Shown here: piece after piece, positions 1 to 7,962 of the stretch
Layout: each line of letters opens with the position of its first letter
How positions within the stretch are numbered: position 1 is the stretch's first letter
NCBI GenBank assembly: GCA_934317185.1
Contig: CAKREJ010000019.1
Span: 1 to 19,912, forward strand
From: an uncultured Anaerobutyricum sp.
GTDB lineage: Bacteria > Bacillota > Clostridia > Lachnospirales > Lachnospiraceae
Length of the DNA stretch: 19,912 bases
Reading direction: 5' to 3'
Made by a program: the position numbers and the translations under genes
The notes under the pieces: model-generated
The model's database searches: none
Seen by the model: only the letters and a program-made list of their open reading frames with translations
Told to the model about the DNA's origin: nothing

Positions 1-21
1 GGAGCGTCACTTTGCGGTAAA

Positions 22-1578
22 TCAGAATTCATACTCATTTGGATTGGAGTAGATTGCATCTCGATCTAATTCCTTCAGAATTTCCGCCCGGCGATTGCCG
101 ACTAACAATGTTTTATTGTATTTGAAGTACCGTTCGCATCCATTTTCTGTAATAAATCGTGATGCTTCAGGGTCCATTGTGAGTTCTGTGATAAATATGA
201 CCATTTCCTGGCCTTCGCCGAAGGCTTCTTCCATGAAGGTGAAAGCATTTTCCAGTGCGGAGGATGCTTTTTTTATTGTGTTGATGCGGGTTTCGCATTG
301 TTTGTCAAAGTCGGATCTGGCAGAGAGGAAGGCTTCTTTTGGTGAGAGGCTGGAGTCTGGTGTCCAGGCAGAGAGAAGTTCCAATAATTTTAATTGGAAG
401 TTTTTCTGTTCTGGAGATGTGAGTCCGGCTTTGTTCTCCTGTTCATATTCTGCGGCTTTTTTCTGAAGAAGGATATGGTATAATCCGTTTTCAATCGGGA
501 TGTTGGATTCAGAAGCGGAAGAATTTTGAAGCTGTTTTTTTAATTCAACCTGATAGGCCTTTAAGAAAGAGTAAGCTTCTGTTGTCAGATTATCGGAGCT
601 TAGTGCCTCAGAGATATAGTTGTGAAGTCCGCTTATGAGAAGTTCTACGCAGCTTAAATGCTCATCAAAAGAAGCACGGAACAGCTTGGCGTAAATATCG
701 GCTCCGGCTTGTCCTGTAAGAATACGGCTGATGTCGTAATCATCTCTGTATTTTTGGTAGAGATCATAGTAAGTGGCAACATCCTTTGCGATGTCTTCGT
801 GCTGGATAAATTGGTGAATAACATCCTCGTCTACTTTGATGGAGAGTTCTTCATAAGTGTAAATAAGGCTGCTTAAGTCTTCCCATCCTCTGGCAGTCAC
901 GAACTGGATGCCATCCACATCATTTTCTGTGCGGTAAAAATTCTGAGGACGGAGTTCTAAGTAGCTTAAAATGAACGGGTGTAAATGTTTTGCTCTGGCA
1001 TAACCTTTAAAAACGTCAAGATCTGCTTCGATATCAATTTTGCGGACACGGTCTAAGGTTACGAAGTCAAAGTCATGGACGCTTCGGTTATATTCTGGCG
1101 GGTTGCCTGCGGCAACAATGATCCAGCCTTCTGGAATAGCCTGATTTCCGAAAGTTTTACACTGTAAAAACTGAAGCATGGTTGGGGCAAGGGTTTCGGA
1201 AACACAGTTGATTTCGTCAATGAAAAGAATCCCTTCTTTTTTGCCGGATTCCTCCATGTACTGATAGATGCTGTAAATGATTTCGCTCATTGTGTATTCG
1301 GTGACAGAGTAAGATTTGCCATCGAAAGTTTTTTCTTTAATAAATGGCAGTCCGACGGCACTCTGTCTTGTGTGGTGAGTGATAGTATATGCGACAAGAC
1401 CGATGTTACATTCCTGTGCAATTTGCTGCATGATCTGTGTTTTGCCGATTCCGGGAGGACCCATTAATAACATGGGACGCTGGCGGATAGATGGGATGCT
1501 GTATTGTCCGTAAGCATTTTTATTTAAATAGGCACGGACAGTATTTTTAATATCTTCTTTTGCTTTTTTTATATTCAT
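22..1578 (-). CDS. MoxR-like AAA+ ATPase (third gene of the LRR/VWA/AAA cluster)
   Basis: This 518-residue protein is an AAA+ ATPase of the MoxR/AAA_5 type. Walker A (GPPGIGKT) lies at residues 40-47, Walker B (ILFIDEIN) at 117-124, and a sensor-1-like Asn in AAGNPPEYNRS near 159. The ATPase module fills about residues 1-270; the rest is a mostly helical, charged region I do not recognise. MoxR ATPases are commonly encoded beside VWA-domain partners and act as chaperones or maturation factors; here the gene just upstream on the same strand (95-nt gap) encodes a VWA protein, which fits. The ATG at 1578 is preceded by AAAGGA at suitable spacing. The C-terminus is NEYEF, acidic and ending in Phe like its two cluster partners. 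The substrate is unknown. Confidence 0.85.
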   Translation of the reverse strand: MNIKKAKEDIKNTVRAYLNKNAYGQYSIPSIRQRPMLLMGPPGIGKTQIMQQIAQECNIGLVAYTITHHTRQSAVGLPFIKEKTFDGKSYSVTEYTMSEIIYSIYQYMEESGKKEGILFIDEINCVSETLAPTMLQFLQCKTFGNQAIPEGWIIVAAGNPPEYNRSVHDFDFVTLDRVRKIDIEADLDVFKGYARAKHLHPFILSYLELRPQNFYRTENDVDGIQFVTARGWEDLSSLIYTYEELSIKVDEDVIHQFIQHEDIAKDVATYYDLYQKYRDDYDISRILTGQAGADIYAKLFRASFDEHLSCVELLISGLHNYISEALSSDNLTTEAYSFLKAYQVELKKQLQNSSASESNIPIENGLYHILLQKKAAEYEQENKAGLTSPEQKNFQLKLLELLSAWTPDSSLSPKEAFLSARSDFDKQCETRINTIKKASSALENAFTFMEEAFGEGQEMVIFITELTMDPEASRFITENGCERYFKYNKTLLVGNRRAEILKELDRDAIYSNPNEYEF

Positions 1579-1673
1579 AAAATGGAATCCTTTCGTTTTT
1601 AATAGATTTATCAGACATCAAAGCTTAGTAATCATTCATTCTTTTAAGTGTATTTACAAAGTGGAATAGATGT

Positions 1674-2960
1674 TTAAAAATCTTCTTCGTGTAAGATTAA
1701 CTTCATCGCCCACGCAGGAACATCCGGATGTTCTTCTTCGCCTAAAAATAAAAAGGCGGTTTCATACGGGGGTCTTTTTGCAGGATAAATTCCTTTTCCG
1801 TCTGTAAAATACAGAACACCCTTCAGGCTGCGGAATTCTCCGTTTTCAAGCAGCTTGTTGATATAGGAGAAGGCGGGCCGAAAGTCGGTTCCACCGCCGC
1901 CGATTAATTCAAAGCTGTGAAGGAGTTTTGGTATGTCCCGTTGTTCTTTGATAACGGTATCTGAATGTACCTGATTATCACATTGAATAATTCGAATCTG
2001 ACTCTTATGAAAAAAGCTGTCCCGTTCCTGGATAATTTGAAAAGTTTCTTCCAAAAACTTCTGAACAAGAGGTCCGTTAGTTGAATAGCTAGTATCAATG
2101 ACGATGACAAATTCAGAAATTTTAGTTACTTCCCTACTCTCCAAAGGTTCGATTAACGGCATATTTTTATATAGACGTAGACCGTAAGAATAGTAGTTTA
2201 AATCAAATTCATCATAGTCACAGTGGAGTTCTTCCTGAAGTACGGTAAATTTTCGCAGGAAGTCTTTATAGGAGCGGCGGCTTTTCCCCTCTTTGATCTG
2301 TGTTTTCATGGCATTAACACCAGAGGCAGAATCATCGCCATGAAGATTTAATTCCTGCTCCATGCGGCGGCTGATTTTTTCCCACGACTGTCCTGCTTTG
2401 GCGGCGGATGGAGAAGCGGATGAATCTTTTGGCCAGAAACGGTGGTCATCTGTAAAAAATTCCATCGTAAGCTGATTTAATCGCTCTGGATTGTCAGCAA
2501 CATCAGGTAAAAGATATTTGTAAATATTAGCGGCAGTAACAGGAATATTATATTGATGAAAATCATTATAAATCGTTGTGCGTATTCCGGAAAGAGCACG
2601 CTTCACACTTTTTTTCTCAAAAGAATCAATAATCCATTCCACAGTAATATCACAAGAAAGGTTCCATAAGTGGAGATCGCGGTTTCCACGAATCCATAAA
2701 TGCCGGAAAATGCAGTGGAATACGCTGTGAAGTACGGCACGATTTAAGAAAAGTGGGTTGGAACGAAACACTCGTAAAATCTGTTCCGGTGGGAAAAAGA
2801 GGGATATTCCATCCGTTGCCGTCGAACGAAGCGTTTCATTCGGTGTTAAAGTCAGTGCCGAAACGGCAACATCAAGATAACGGAAATCTATATATAGTTC
2901 GTTTTGAATAAGTTTAAGAATCTTGACACACATTTCATTTTCCCATTCTGTCTGAGTCAT
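1674..2960 (-). CDS. Metallopeptidase-like / VWA-domain protein (COG3864, DUF2201 type)
   Basis: This 428-residue protein combines an N-terminal domain resembling the predicted metallopeptidase family DUF2201 with a C-terminal von Willebrand A domain. The N-terminal domain has H78-SVF-H82, a further H87, and WNLSCD with D103, the expected third metal ligand. The usual HExxH glutamate is replaced by Ser79. The VWA domain carries an intact MIDAS: DTSYS (D289, S291, S293), GGGGTD (T358, D359) and FTDG (D387). It probably binds a divalent metal and works with the MoxR-like ATPase encoded downstream. It has no signal peptide or membrane segment, so it is likely cytosolic. The C-terminus is HEEDF. 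The domain call is strong; the biological role is unknown. Confidence 0.85.
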   Translation of the reverse strand: MTQTEWENEMCVKILKLIQNELYIDFRYLDVAVSALTLTPNETLRSTATDGISLFFPPEQILRVFRSNPLFLNRAVLHSVFHCIFRHLWIRGNRDLHLWNLSCDITVEWIIDSFEKKSVKRALSGIRTTIYNDFHQYNIPVTAANIYKYLLPDVADNPERLNQLTMEFFTDDHRFWPKDSSASPSAAKAGQSWEKISRRMEQELNLHGDDSASGVNAMKTQIKEGKSRRSYKDFLRKFTVLQEELHCDYDEFDLNYYSYGLRLYKNMPLIEPLESREVTKISEFVIVIDTSYSTNGPLVQKFLEETFQIIQERDSFFHKSQIRIIQCDNQVHSDTVIKEQRDIPKLLHSFELIGGGGTDFRPAFSYINKLLENGEFRSLKGVLYFTDGKGIYPAKRPPYETAFLFLGEEEHPDVPAWAMKLILHEEDF

Positions 2961-2963
2961 TAT

Positions 2964-2973
2964 ATCACCTCCT
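2964..2973 (-). promoter_or_regulatory. Near-perfect ribosome binding site of the VWA gene
   Basis: Read on the minus strand this is AGGAGGTGAT, matching the 16S anti-Shine-Dalgarno tail over ten bases, with 7 nt between AGGAGG and the ATG at 2960. It fixes the start and suggests stronger translation of the VWA protein than of the first cluster gene, whose site is weak. Confidence 0.85.
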
Positions 2974-3018
2974 GAAAATTAATATTCTTTATTATTAAAA
3001 AGCCAAGTTACAAAATCT

Positions 3019-4125
3019 TTAAAAATCCAAGTCAAAATCAAAAGTTTTCTGAGAAAAAGATTTATGTTTTGCTTCTATTAAAAAGGCATTTCCCTCTCCC
3101 CATTCTTTTTCTATACACAGTGCAATCGCAGCGGAGAGTGCAGAAGGATCAGGGGAGAAATGTTCACATATAAATGTAAGTAACAAAAAGTTCTGTTCTT
3201 TTACAGCAAGTGTAAAGGCAGTGTCCATATATTTTTTTATGACGTTTTCATATTTTTCTCTGAAAATGCTTTCTAGCTGAGAGGGCCAGCGAAGCCTGTT
3301 TAGAGCGATTTTGCATAAGGAGTCCGGTGATTCAACAGTGAGAGCATTTTCAAAGCAGGAATCATACTTTTTGTAATCAAGAAGCCCATTTTCAAAGCTT
3401 TTTCTCATGCGAAAGCCTTCCCCGTGAATGCTTCTGCTGAAAATATGTGCCGGAGAAATTTCATCGAGCCATTCATAATATTCTGGGAAAAACAAAACAC
3501 TTTCTGGTGAAAGTGAGGAATCCGGACAGAAAGAAATGGTAATATTTTCTGCGATTCTCTCCAAAATAAGAGGTAATCCGGTTGCTTCGGAAGCTTTTCC
3601 ACGAACAATTAGATATTCTAACCGGGAAGCATTCATAAATTCATCACTGCCAATGCCGGATATTTTCGTTCCGACAGAGAGTTTTTTTAATTTACGACAG
3701 TTATAAAATGCTGCATTGTGAAGCGTAGTTACAGAGTCAGGGAGGGTTATTTCTTCAAGAAAAGTGCCGTCAAGTTCCGTTCCAAATGTAGAAAAGTCAA
3801 AATTTTTCTGGTTAAAGGTCTGTCCGGCTGTGGGAGAAGTTTTTTGATTATCTGTATCTATAAAAATAGTTTTGTAAATTTTCTCAGGAAATCTGGGGCG
3901 GGAGCGGGAAAAACAATAGGCTCCAATTTCGGTAACCGCCTGTTTGTCAATCATATCTGGAATGTTCAATATGGGGCTGTTGCCAAAACAGCGAAGTAAA
4001 CGGCAGCCGGAAGCGATGGGTTCCCAGAGAAAAATCAGAGTATCTGCAGTAGATCGTTCATCAATTCGTGATTTGTTTTCAGCTATTTTTTCGGTTGATA
4101 AAATTATATTTTTTGTAAAATCCAT
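3019..4125 (-). CDS. BspA-type leucine-rich-repeat protein, cytosolic, cluster with VWA/AAA+
   Basis: This 368-residue protein has short LRR_5/BspA-like repeats, visible as I/LPDSVTTLHNAAF..C..LKKL and a following A/S-rich repeat, at about residues 110-180. A weaker repeat (TEIGAYCFS) lies nearer the N-terminus. The C-terminal half is helical and unrecognised. There is no signal peptide, unlike typical surface BspA proteins, so it probably acts inside the cell as a binding or adaptor protein. It is the first gene of the cluster; the VWA gene begins 58 nt after its stop. The start at 4125 has only a weak AGGAC-like site. The C-terminus FDFDLDF is acidic and ends in Phe, as in the two downstream proteins. 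It could define substrates for the ATPase/VWA pair, but that is inference. Confidence 0.75.
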   Translation of the reverse strand: MDFTKNIILSTEKIAENKSRIDERSTADTLIFLWEPIASGCRLLRCFGNSPILNIPDMIDKQAVTEIGAYCFSRSRPRFPEKIYKTIFIDTDNQKTSPTAGQTFNQKNFDFSTFGTELDGTFLEEITLPDSVTTLHNAAFYNCRKLKKLSVGTKISGIGSDEFMNASRLEYLIVRGKASEATGLPLILERIAENITISFCPDSSLSPESVLFFPEYYEWLDEISPAHIFSRSIHGEGFRMRKSFENGLLDYKKYDSCFENALTVESPDSLCKIALNRLRWPSQLESIFREKYENVIKKYMDTAFTLAVKEQNFLLLTFICEHFSPDPSALSAAIALCIEKEWGEGNAFLIEAKHKSFSQKTFDFDLDF

Positions 4126-4206
4126 AGTTAAAGTCCTGTTGTAATAAATTCAAGGTTTAAGGAGTTTCTTTTTTATTTATATAAATCATTCCTTACTTTC
4201 CTTAGA

Positions 4207-4215
4207 ATCATACCA
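4207..4215 (-). promoter_or_regulatory. Candidate extended -10 promoter of the LRR/VWA/AAA cluster
   Basis: The minus strand reads TGGTATGAT, an extended -10 (TGn plus a 5/6 match to TATAAT). No good -35 is seen 17 nt upstream. Transcription would start near 4200, leaving a ~75-nt leader before the LRR gene. Confidence 0.4.
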
Positions 4216-4253
4216 CAAAAATAGTAAAAAAGAGTGAGAGATAGTAAAAAATA

Positions 4254-4262
4254 TGTTAAACT
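4254..4262 (+). promoter_or_regulatory. Candidate extended -10 promoter of proC
   Basis: The plus strand reads TGTTAAACT (TGn plus TAAACT), 24 nt before the proC AGGAGG. A 7-bp inverted repeat, AGATAGT ... ACTATCT (about 4239-4266), flanks the -10 and could be an operator. The -35 is poor. Confidence 0.35.
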
Positions 4263-4296
4263 ATCTGCAAATAAAATATTTAGACAGGAGGATAAG

Positions 4297-5079
4297 ATGA
4301 AAACATTAGGATTTATTGGAATGGGAAATATGGCAGGAGCAATTGCGGCAGGAATCCTGCAAAAAGGATTAATGAAAAAAGAGGAAGTATTTGCCTATGC
4401 ACCGCATTATGATAAGCTTGTGGCAAATGCAGAGAAGATTGGTTTTGTTCCATGTAAGGATTTGAAGGAATTAGCAGCAAAAGCAGATACGCTCGTTATG
4501 GCATGTAAACCGTATCAGATAGAAGGTGTTCTTTCTGAAATTAAGGAAGAATTAAAAGGCAAGGCGTTAATTTCTATTGCAGCAGGCTGGAATTATGATA
4601 AATATGAACCGTATTTAGATAAGAGTACACGTCTGCAGTTTATTATGCCGAATACTCCGGCAATGGTAGGAGAAGGCGTTCTGTTATTTGAGGAGAAGAA
4701 TTCCCTTTTGCCAGAAGAAAGAGAAGAGATTAAAAATCTCTTTGAAGCATTAGGAATTGTAATTGAACTGCCAGTACATTTGATGGGAATTGGCGGGGCT
4801 TTAACGGGCTGTGGTCCGGCTTTTATAGATTTGATTATCGAAGCACTAGGAGATGCAGGAGTAAAATATGGAGTACCTAGAAAGCAGGCATATGAAATGG
4901 TTTCTCAGATGATTCTTGGAAGTGCAAGATTACAGTTAGAAACAGGAGAACATCCGGGCGTATTGAAGGATAATGTGTGTTCTCCGGCTGGAACGACAAT
5001 CTGTGGAGTGGATGCATTAGAACATGCCGGAATCCGTGCCGGATTTATTGATGCGATTGATGCAGTTATGAATAAATAA
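4297..5079 (+). CDS. proC: Pyrroline-5-carboxylate reductase
   Basis: This enzyme makes L-proline by NAD(P)H-dependent reduction of 1-pyrroline-5-carboxylate. The 260-residue protein begins MKTLGFIGMGNMAGA, the Rossmann dinucleotide-binding motif of ProC. It continues with the family blocks MPNTPAMVGEG, GGALTGCGPAF and, near the C-terminus, the signature SPAGTTICGVDALE. Length is normal for the family. I chose the ATG at 4297 because AGGAGG lies at 4286-4291 with 5-nt spacing and because the Rossmann motif should be at the extreme N-terminus; a start 63 nt upstream would add an unrelated tail. It stands alone: the LRR cluster diverges upstream and the hydrolase gene converges downstream. Confidence 0.96.
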   Translation: MKTLGFIGMGNMAGAIAAGILQKGLMKKEEVFAYAPHYDKLVANAEKIGFVPCKDLKELAAKADTLVMACKPYQIEGVLSEIKEELKGKALISIAAGWNYDKYEPYLDKSTRLQFIMPNTPAMVGEGVLLFEEKNSLLPEEREEIKNLFEALGIVIELPVHLMGIGGALTGCGPAFIDLIIEALGDAGVKYGVPRKQAYEMVSQMILGSARLQLETGEHPGVLKDNVCSPAGTTICGVDALEHAGIRAGFIDAIDAVMNK

Positions 5080-5124
5080 TATAAAGCAAAATTATCAAAT
5101 GTTTTTCTGGAAGAAAATAAAAAT

Positions 5125-5154
5125 ATCCCCACGAAGAGAATTCTTCGTGGGGAT
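5125..5154. terminator. Bidirectional intrinsic terminator between proC and the NlpC/P60 gene
   Basis: A perfect 13-bp stem (5125-5137 with 5142-5154) has a 4-nt loop and a CCCC/GGGG core. The A-rich stretch before it (5114-5124) gives a good U-tract for the minus-strand gene ending at 5198. On the plus strand the tail is only TAATATAT, so it should work best for the minus-strand gene but probably also ends proC transcripts. Confidence 0.85.
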
Positions 5155-5197
5155 TAATATATCACCGATTTTGAAATATTTAGTTTATTAATTTATT

Positions 5198-5818
5198 TTA
5201 AAGACCTTTGATTCTGATAATGTAAGAAATCTTTTTAGAATCTAAAAATCCCTGTGTTTTCTTTCCAATATTTTCAAAACGGCTGCCGGAATGATGACCA
5301 TATGTAGCGGATTTACCAGCATCATACCATAAACGATCACCGGAAGAATTTTCGCCGGCATAAATGTTTGTATGTCCGATACTATTCCAGAGAACAACAT
5401 CTCCTTTTTTGAGTTTTACACGAGAAGCACGTTTGTTAACTCGAATAACCTGTACTTTCTTTTTGTTCCATCTGCTAAAGTTCTTTTTAATATGGGAACT
5501 TCCACGGCGGATATAAATAGTCTGTCCGGATTTGAATGCTCCGTACTGCTGTAAACACCAGGAAACATATAATGCACAGTTAGAACGTCTTCTTTTCTTT
5601 GCTGCTGCACGATAAGTCTTCTTTGTAGAACTGTTGCTGTAAACGAAATGCTTCTTTTCGATATTGCTGGCCATGTTGTCGCAAATGCTCATCCAACGAG
5701 CCATGTTTGCGGACTCAACTTCTGCAGCCTGAGTCTGTGCAGGCTTTGCCATACAGAATCCAAATATTAATAATGTTGCAAATAAACTAACGAATAATTT
5801 TGACTTTAAATATTTCAA
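5198..5818 (-). CDS. Secreted NlpC/P60-like (CHAP/amidase-type) cysteine hydrolase
   Basis: This 206-residue exported protein has a signal peptide (KYLKSK, a hydrophobic core at residues 8-23, then AQTQAAEV with likely cleavage after TQA at about 31-32). The mature part resembles a papain-like NlpC/P60 or CHAP fold: Cys81 in SNCALYVSWCL at a helix start, then KKGDVVLW, His149 in GHTNIYAG, and Asp166 in WYDAG as a possible third catalytic residue. Such enzymes cut peptide stems of peptidoglycan. The protein is unusually rich in Lys and Arg, suiting binding to anionic wall polymers. It has no separate wall-binding domain. The start is TTG at 5818, supported by AGGAG 7 nt upstream and the signal peptide reading straight from it. 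The exact subfamily is uncertain. Confidence 0.75.
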   Translation of the reverse strand: MKYLKSKLFVSLFATLLIFGFCMAKPAQTQAAEVESANMARWMSICDNMASNIEKKHFVYSNSSTKKTYRAAAKKRRRSNCALYVSWCLQQYGAFKSGQTIYIRRGSSHIKKNFSRWNKKKVQVIRVNKRASRVKLKKGDVVLWNSIGHTNIYAGENSSGDRLWYDAGKSATYGHHSGSRFENIGKKTQGFLDSKKISYIIRIKGL

Positions 5819-5869
5819 ACGATATCTCCTTTTTTAAAAAAAATGTGTTTTTTGATTGGCACAAGACCT

Positions 5870-5898
5870 ATATTAATATAATTATTAAGAAATGTCAA
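5870..5898 (-). promoter_or_regulatory. Strong sigma-A promoter of the NlpC/P60 gene
   Basis: On the minus strand a consensus -35 TTGACA (5893-5898) and a -10 TAATAT (5870-5875) are separated by exactly 17 nt. Transcription would start near 5863, giving a ~45-nt leader with AGGAG before the TTG start. Confidence 0.8.
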
Positions 5899-5937
5899 GA
5901 GAAAGTTAACATTTTTGTAACACTTCTGGATTAATCA

Positions 5938-5954
5938 TGTTAAGAACCTTAACA
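5938..5954. repeat. 17-bp inverted repeat, possible operator
   Basis: TGTTAAG-AAC-CTTAACA is a perfect 7-3-7 inverted repeat between the divergent promoters of the NlpC/P60 and S66 peptidase genes. Size and position fit a dimeric repressor site, but no regulator is encoded nearby. Confidence 0.35.
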
Positions 5955-5988
5955 ATTAAGACGGGACTGGTAACAACATTGCATTTTA

Positions 5989-5997
5989 TGGTATGAT
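5989..5997 (+). promoter_or_regulatory. Candidate extended -10 for the S66 peptidase gene
   Basis: TGGTATGAT is an extended -10 with no clear -35. The inferred start (~6004) sits almost on the AGGAGG at 6005-6010, so the true promoter may lie upstream instead. Confidence 0.25.
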
Positions 5998-6019
5998 AAA
6001 AAACAGGAGGAAAAATAAC

Positions 6020-7072
6020 ATGAGATACGGAAATTTTTTACCTGAAAATGGTACGATAGGCTTTGTTGCACCATCCTTTGGGTGCAATATAGAACCTTAC
6101 AAAAGTGCATTTGAAAATGCAAAAAAGATATGGACGAAAGCGGGATATTCCTTAAGTCTTGGGCCGAATGTTTACGAAGGCTGCGGTATAGGAATAAGTA
6201 ATACGCCGGAAAAATGTGCTCAGGAATTTAATGAGTGGTATGAAAAAGAAGAAGTGGATGTTCTGATTTCCTGCGGAGGCGGGGAATTAATGTGTGAAAT
6301 ACTTGAATATGTGGATTTTGAGAAGCTTCGTTGCAGCAGACCAAAGTGGTTTATGGGTTATTCTGATAATACAAATCTTACTTTTTTATTAGCGACACTT
6401 TGTGATACAGCATCTATTTATGGTCCATGTGCGGCAGCTTTTGGTATGAAACCGTGGCATGAATCGTTAAAAGATGCGATGGGATTGTTAACAGGAATGT
6501 GTAAAAAAGTACACAATTACGACAAATGGGAGAAAGAAGGATTAAAAACAGAAGATAAACCGTTGGAGCCATATAATGTAACGGAACAGTTTCAGCTTCG
6601 CACATGGACAAAGGAAAGCCTTATTGAAAATAAACAGGAGGATTCAGAGGTTGTTATGAAGGGCAGACTTTTAGGAGGGTGTCTGGATATTCTTTCTACA
6701 TTATGTGGTACAAAGTTTGATAAAGTAGAAAAATTCAATGACAAATATAAGGAAGATGGAATTCTTTGGTTTTTTGAAGCTTGTGATCTTAATCCACTGG
6801 GAATACGCAGGGCATTATGGCAGCTTGATGCAGCCGGATGGTTTAAAAATACAAAAGGATTTTTAGTTGGAAGACCATATTGCTATGGAGAAGAAGAATT
6901 TGGGCTTGATCAATATAGAGCAGTTATTGATGTTTTATCTAAGTATAATGTGCCGATAGTTATGGATTTAGATATTGGGCATTTGCCGCCAATGATGCCA
7001 TTAGTATGTGGAAGTGTAGCAGAAGCAACGGTAAAAGATAATTCGATAACAGTAAATATGGAATATAAATAA
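6020..7072 (+). CDS. S66-family peptidase (LD-carboxypeptidase / MccF-like)
   Basis: This 350-residue protein belongs to the S66 serine peptidases, which include LD-carboxypeptidase A (trims the terminal D-Ala from the muropeptide tetrapeptide) and MccF (inactivates microcin C-type aminoacyl nucleotides). It starts with the typical IGFVAPS block. The nucleophile is Ser115 in GYSDNT, following the SCGGG turn; the rest of the Ser-Glu-His triad is Glu253 in FFEACD and His321 in IGHLPPMMP. It has no signal peptide, so it is cytosolic. The 350-aa length and the FFE block look closer to MccF-like members than to short LdcA, but I cannot separate the two functions by eye. ATG at 6020 has AGGAGG at 6005-6010, 9 nt upstream. 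Confidence 0.88.
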   Translation: MRYGNFLPENGTIGFVAPSFGCNIEPYKSAFENAKKIWTKAGYSLSLGPNVYEGCGIGISNTPEKCAQEFNEWYEKEEVDVLISCGGGELMCEILEYVDFEKLRCSRPKWFMGYSDNTNLTFLLATLCDTASIYGPCAAAFGMKPWHESLKDAMGLLTGMCKKVHNYDKWEKEGLKTEDKPLEPYNVTEQFQLRTWTKESLIENKQEDSEVVMKGRLLGGCLDILSTLCGTKFDKVEKFNDKYKEDGILWFFEACDLNPLGIRRALWQLDAAGWFKNTKGFLVGRPYCYGEEEFGLDQYRAVIDVLSKYNVPIVMDLDIGHLPPMMPLVCGSVAEATVKDNSITVNMEYK

Positions 7073-7124
7073 ACCAGGTATAATTACACACATAGCTTAA
7101 ATTATCTATGGGTAATGTCAGCGA

Positions 7125-7133
7125 TGATATAAT
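7125..7133 (+). promoter_or_regulatory. Extended -10 promoter of exoA
   Basis: TGATATAAT gives a perfect TATAAT with the TGn extension and no recognisable -35. The transcript would start near 7140, shortly before the AGGAAGG ribosome site at 7147-7153. Confidence 0.5.
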
Positions 7134-7163
7134 GTATCAAAATTTGAGGAAGGATTTAATTTT

Positions 7164-7913
7164 ATGAAATTAATATCATGGAATGTAAACGGGCTTCGTG
7201 CCTGTGTTAAAAAAGGCTTTGAAGAGTTCTTTAAGGAAGAAGCAGCAGATATTTTCTGTGTACAGGAAACAAAGCTTCAGGAAGGACAGATTGATTTTGC
7301 ACCGGAAGGTTACGAATGTTACTGGAATTATGCTGAGAAAAAAGGATATTCAGGTACAGCAGTATTTACCAAAAAGCATCCATTAAAGGTGTGGAATGGT
7401 ATCGGGATAGACGAGCATGATCAGGAAGGAAGAGTTATTACGTTAGAATTTGAAGACTTTTTCTTTGTTACTGTGTACACACCAAATTCGCAATCGGAAT
7501 TAAAACGATTGGATTATCGTATGAAGTGGGAAGATGACTTCAGAGAGTATTTACAGGAACTTGATAAAGAGAAGCCTGTTATCATGACAGGGGATCTTAA
7601 TGTGGCACATGAGGAAATCGATCTTAAGAATCCAAAAACAAATAAAAAGAATGCAGGTTTTACACAGGAAGAGAGAGATAAATTTACGGAACTTTTAAAT
7701 GCAGGATTTGTTGACAGTTTCCGTTATCTAAATCCAGAACTTGCCGGTGCCTATACATGGTGGTCTTATCGTTTCAAAGCCAGAGAAAAAGACGCAGGCT
7801 GGCGTATAGACTATTTTGTAGTATCTGAACGATGGAAAGAAAAAATCCAGAATGCCGTAATTTATAAAACAGTAATGGGTTCGGATCACTGTCCAATAGG
7901 ATTAGAAATCTAA
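7164..7913 (+). CDS. exoA: Exodeoxyribonuclease III / AP endonuclease
   Basis: This 249-residue enzyme cleaves DNA at abasic sites and removes 3' blocking groups in base excision repair. It shows the ExoIII/APE1 active site in order: N7 in SWNVNGLR, Glu35 in QETK, GYSGTAVF, Asp144 and Asn146 in GDLNVAH, the WWSYR and GWRIDYF blocks, and Asp241-His242 in SDHCP. Length and block order match Gram-positive ExoA proteins. The ATG at 7164 begins exactly at the conserved MKLISWNVNG and follows AGGAAGG by 10 nt. The cysteine hydrolase gene starts 49 nt downstream with no terminator between, so the two are probably co-transcribed. Confidence 0.96.
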   Translation: MKLISWNVNGLRACVKKGFEEFFKEEAADIFCVQETKLQEGQIDFAPEGYECYWNYAEKKGYSGTAVFTKKHPLKVWNGIGIDEHDQEGRVITLEFEDFFFVTVYTPNSQSELKRLDYRMKWEDDFREYLQELDKEKPVIMTGDLNVAHEEIDLKNPKTNKKNAGFTQEERDKFTELLNAGFVDSFRYLNPELAGAYTWWSYRFKAREKDAGWRIDYFVVSERWKEKIQNAVIYKTVMGSDHCPIGLEI

Positions 7914-7962
7914 AGCGTATTGTCTTTGGAAGTGTATTTAACAAAGAATGGGGGTAAAGACT

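Noticed and set aside
4234..4296. N-terminal extension of ProC
   Set aside because: The extension has no Rossmann-like sequence, contains the AGGAGG site, and overlaps the probable promoter.
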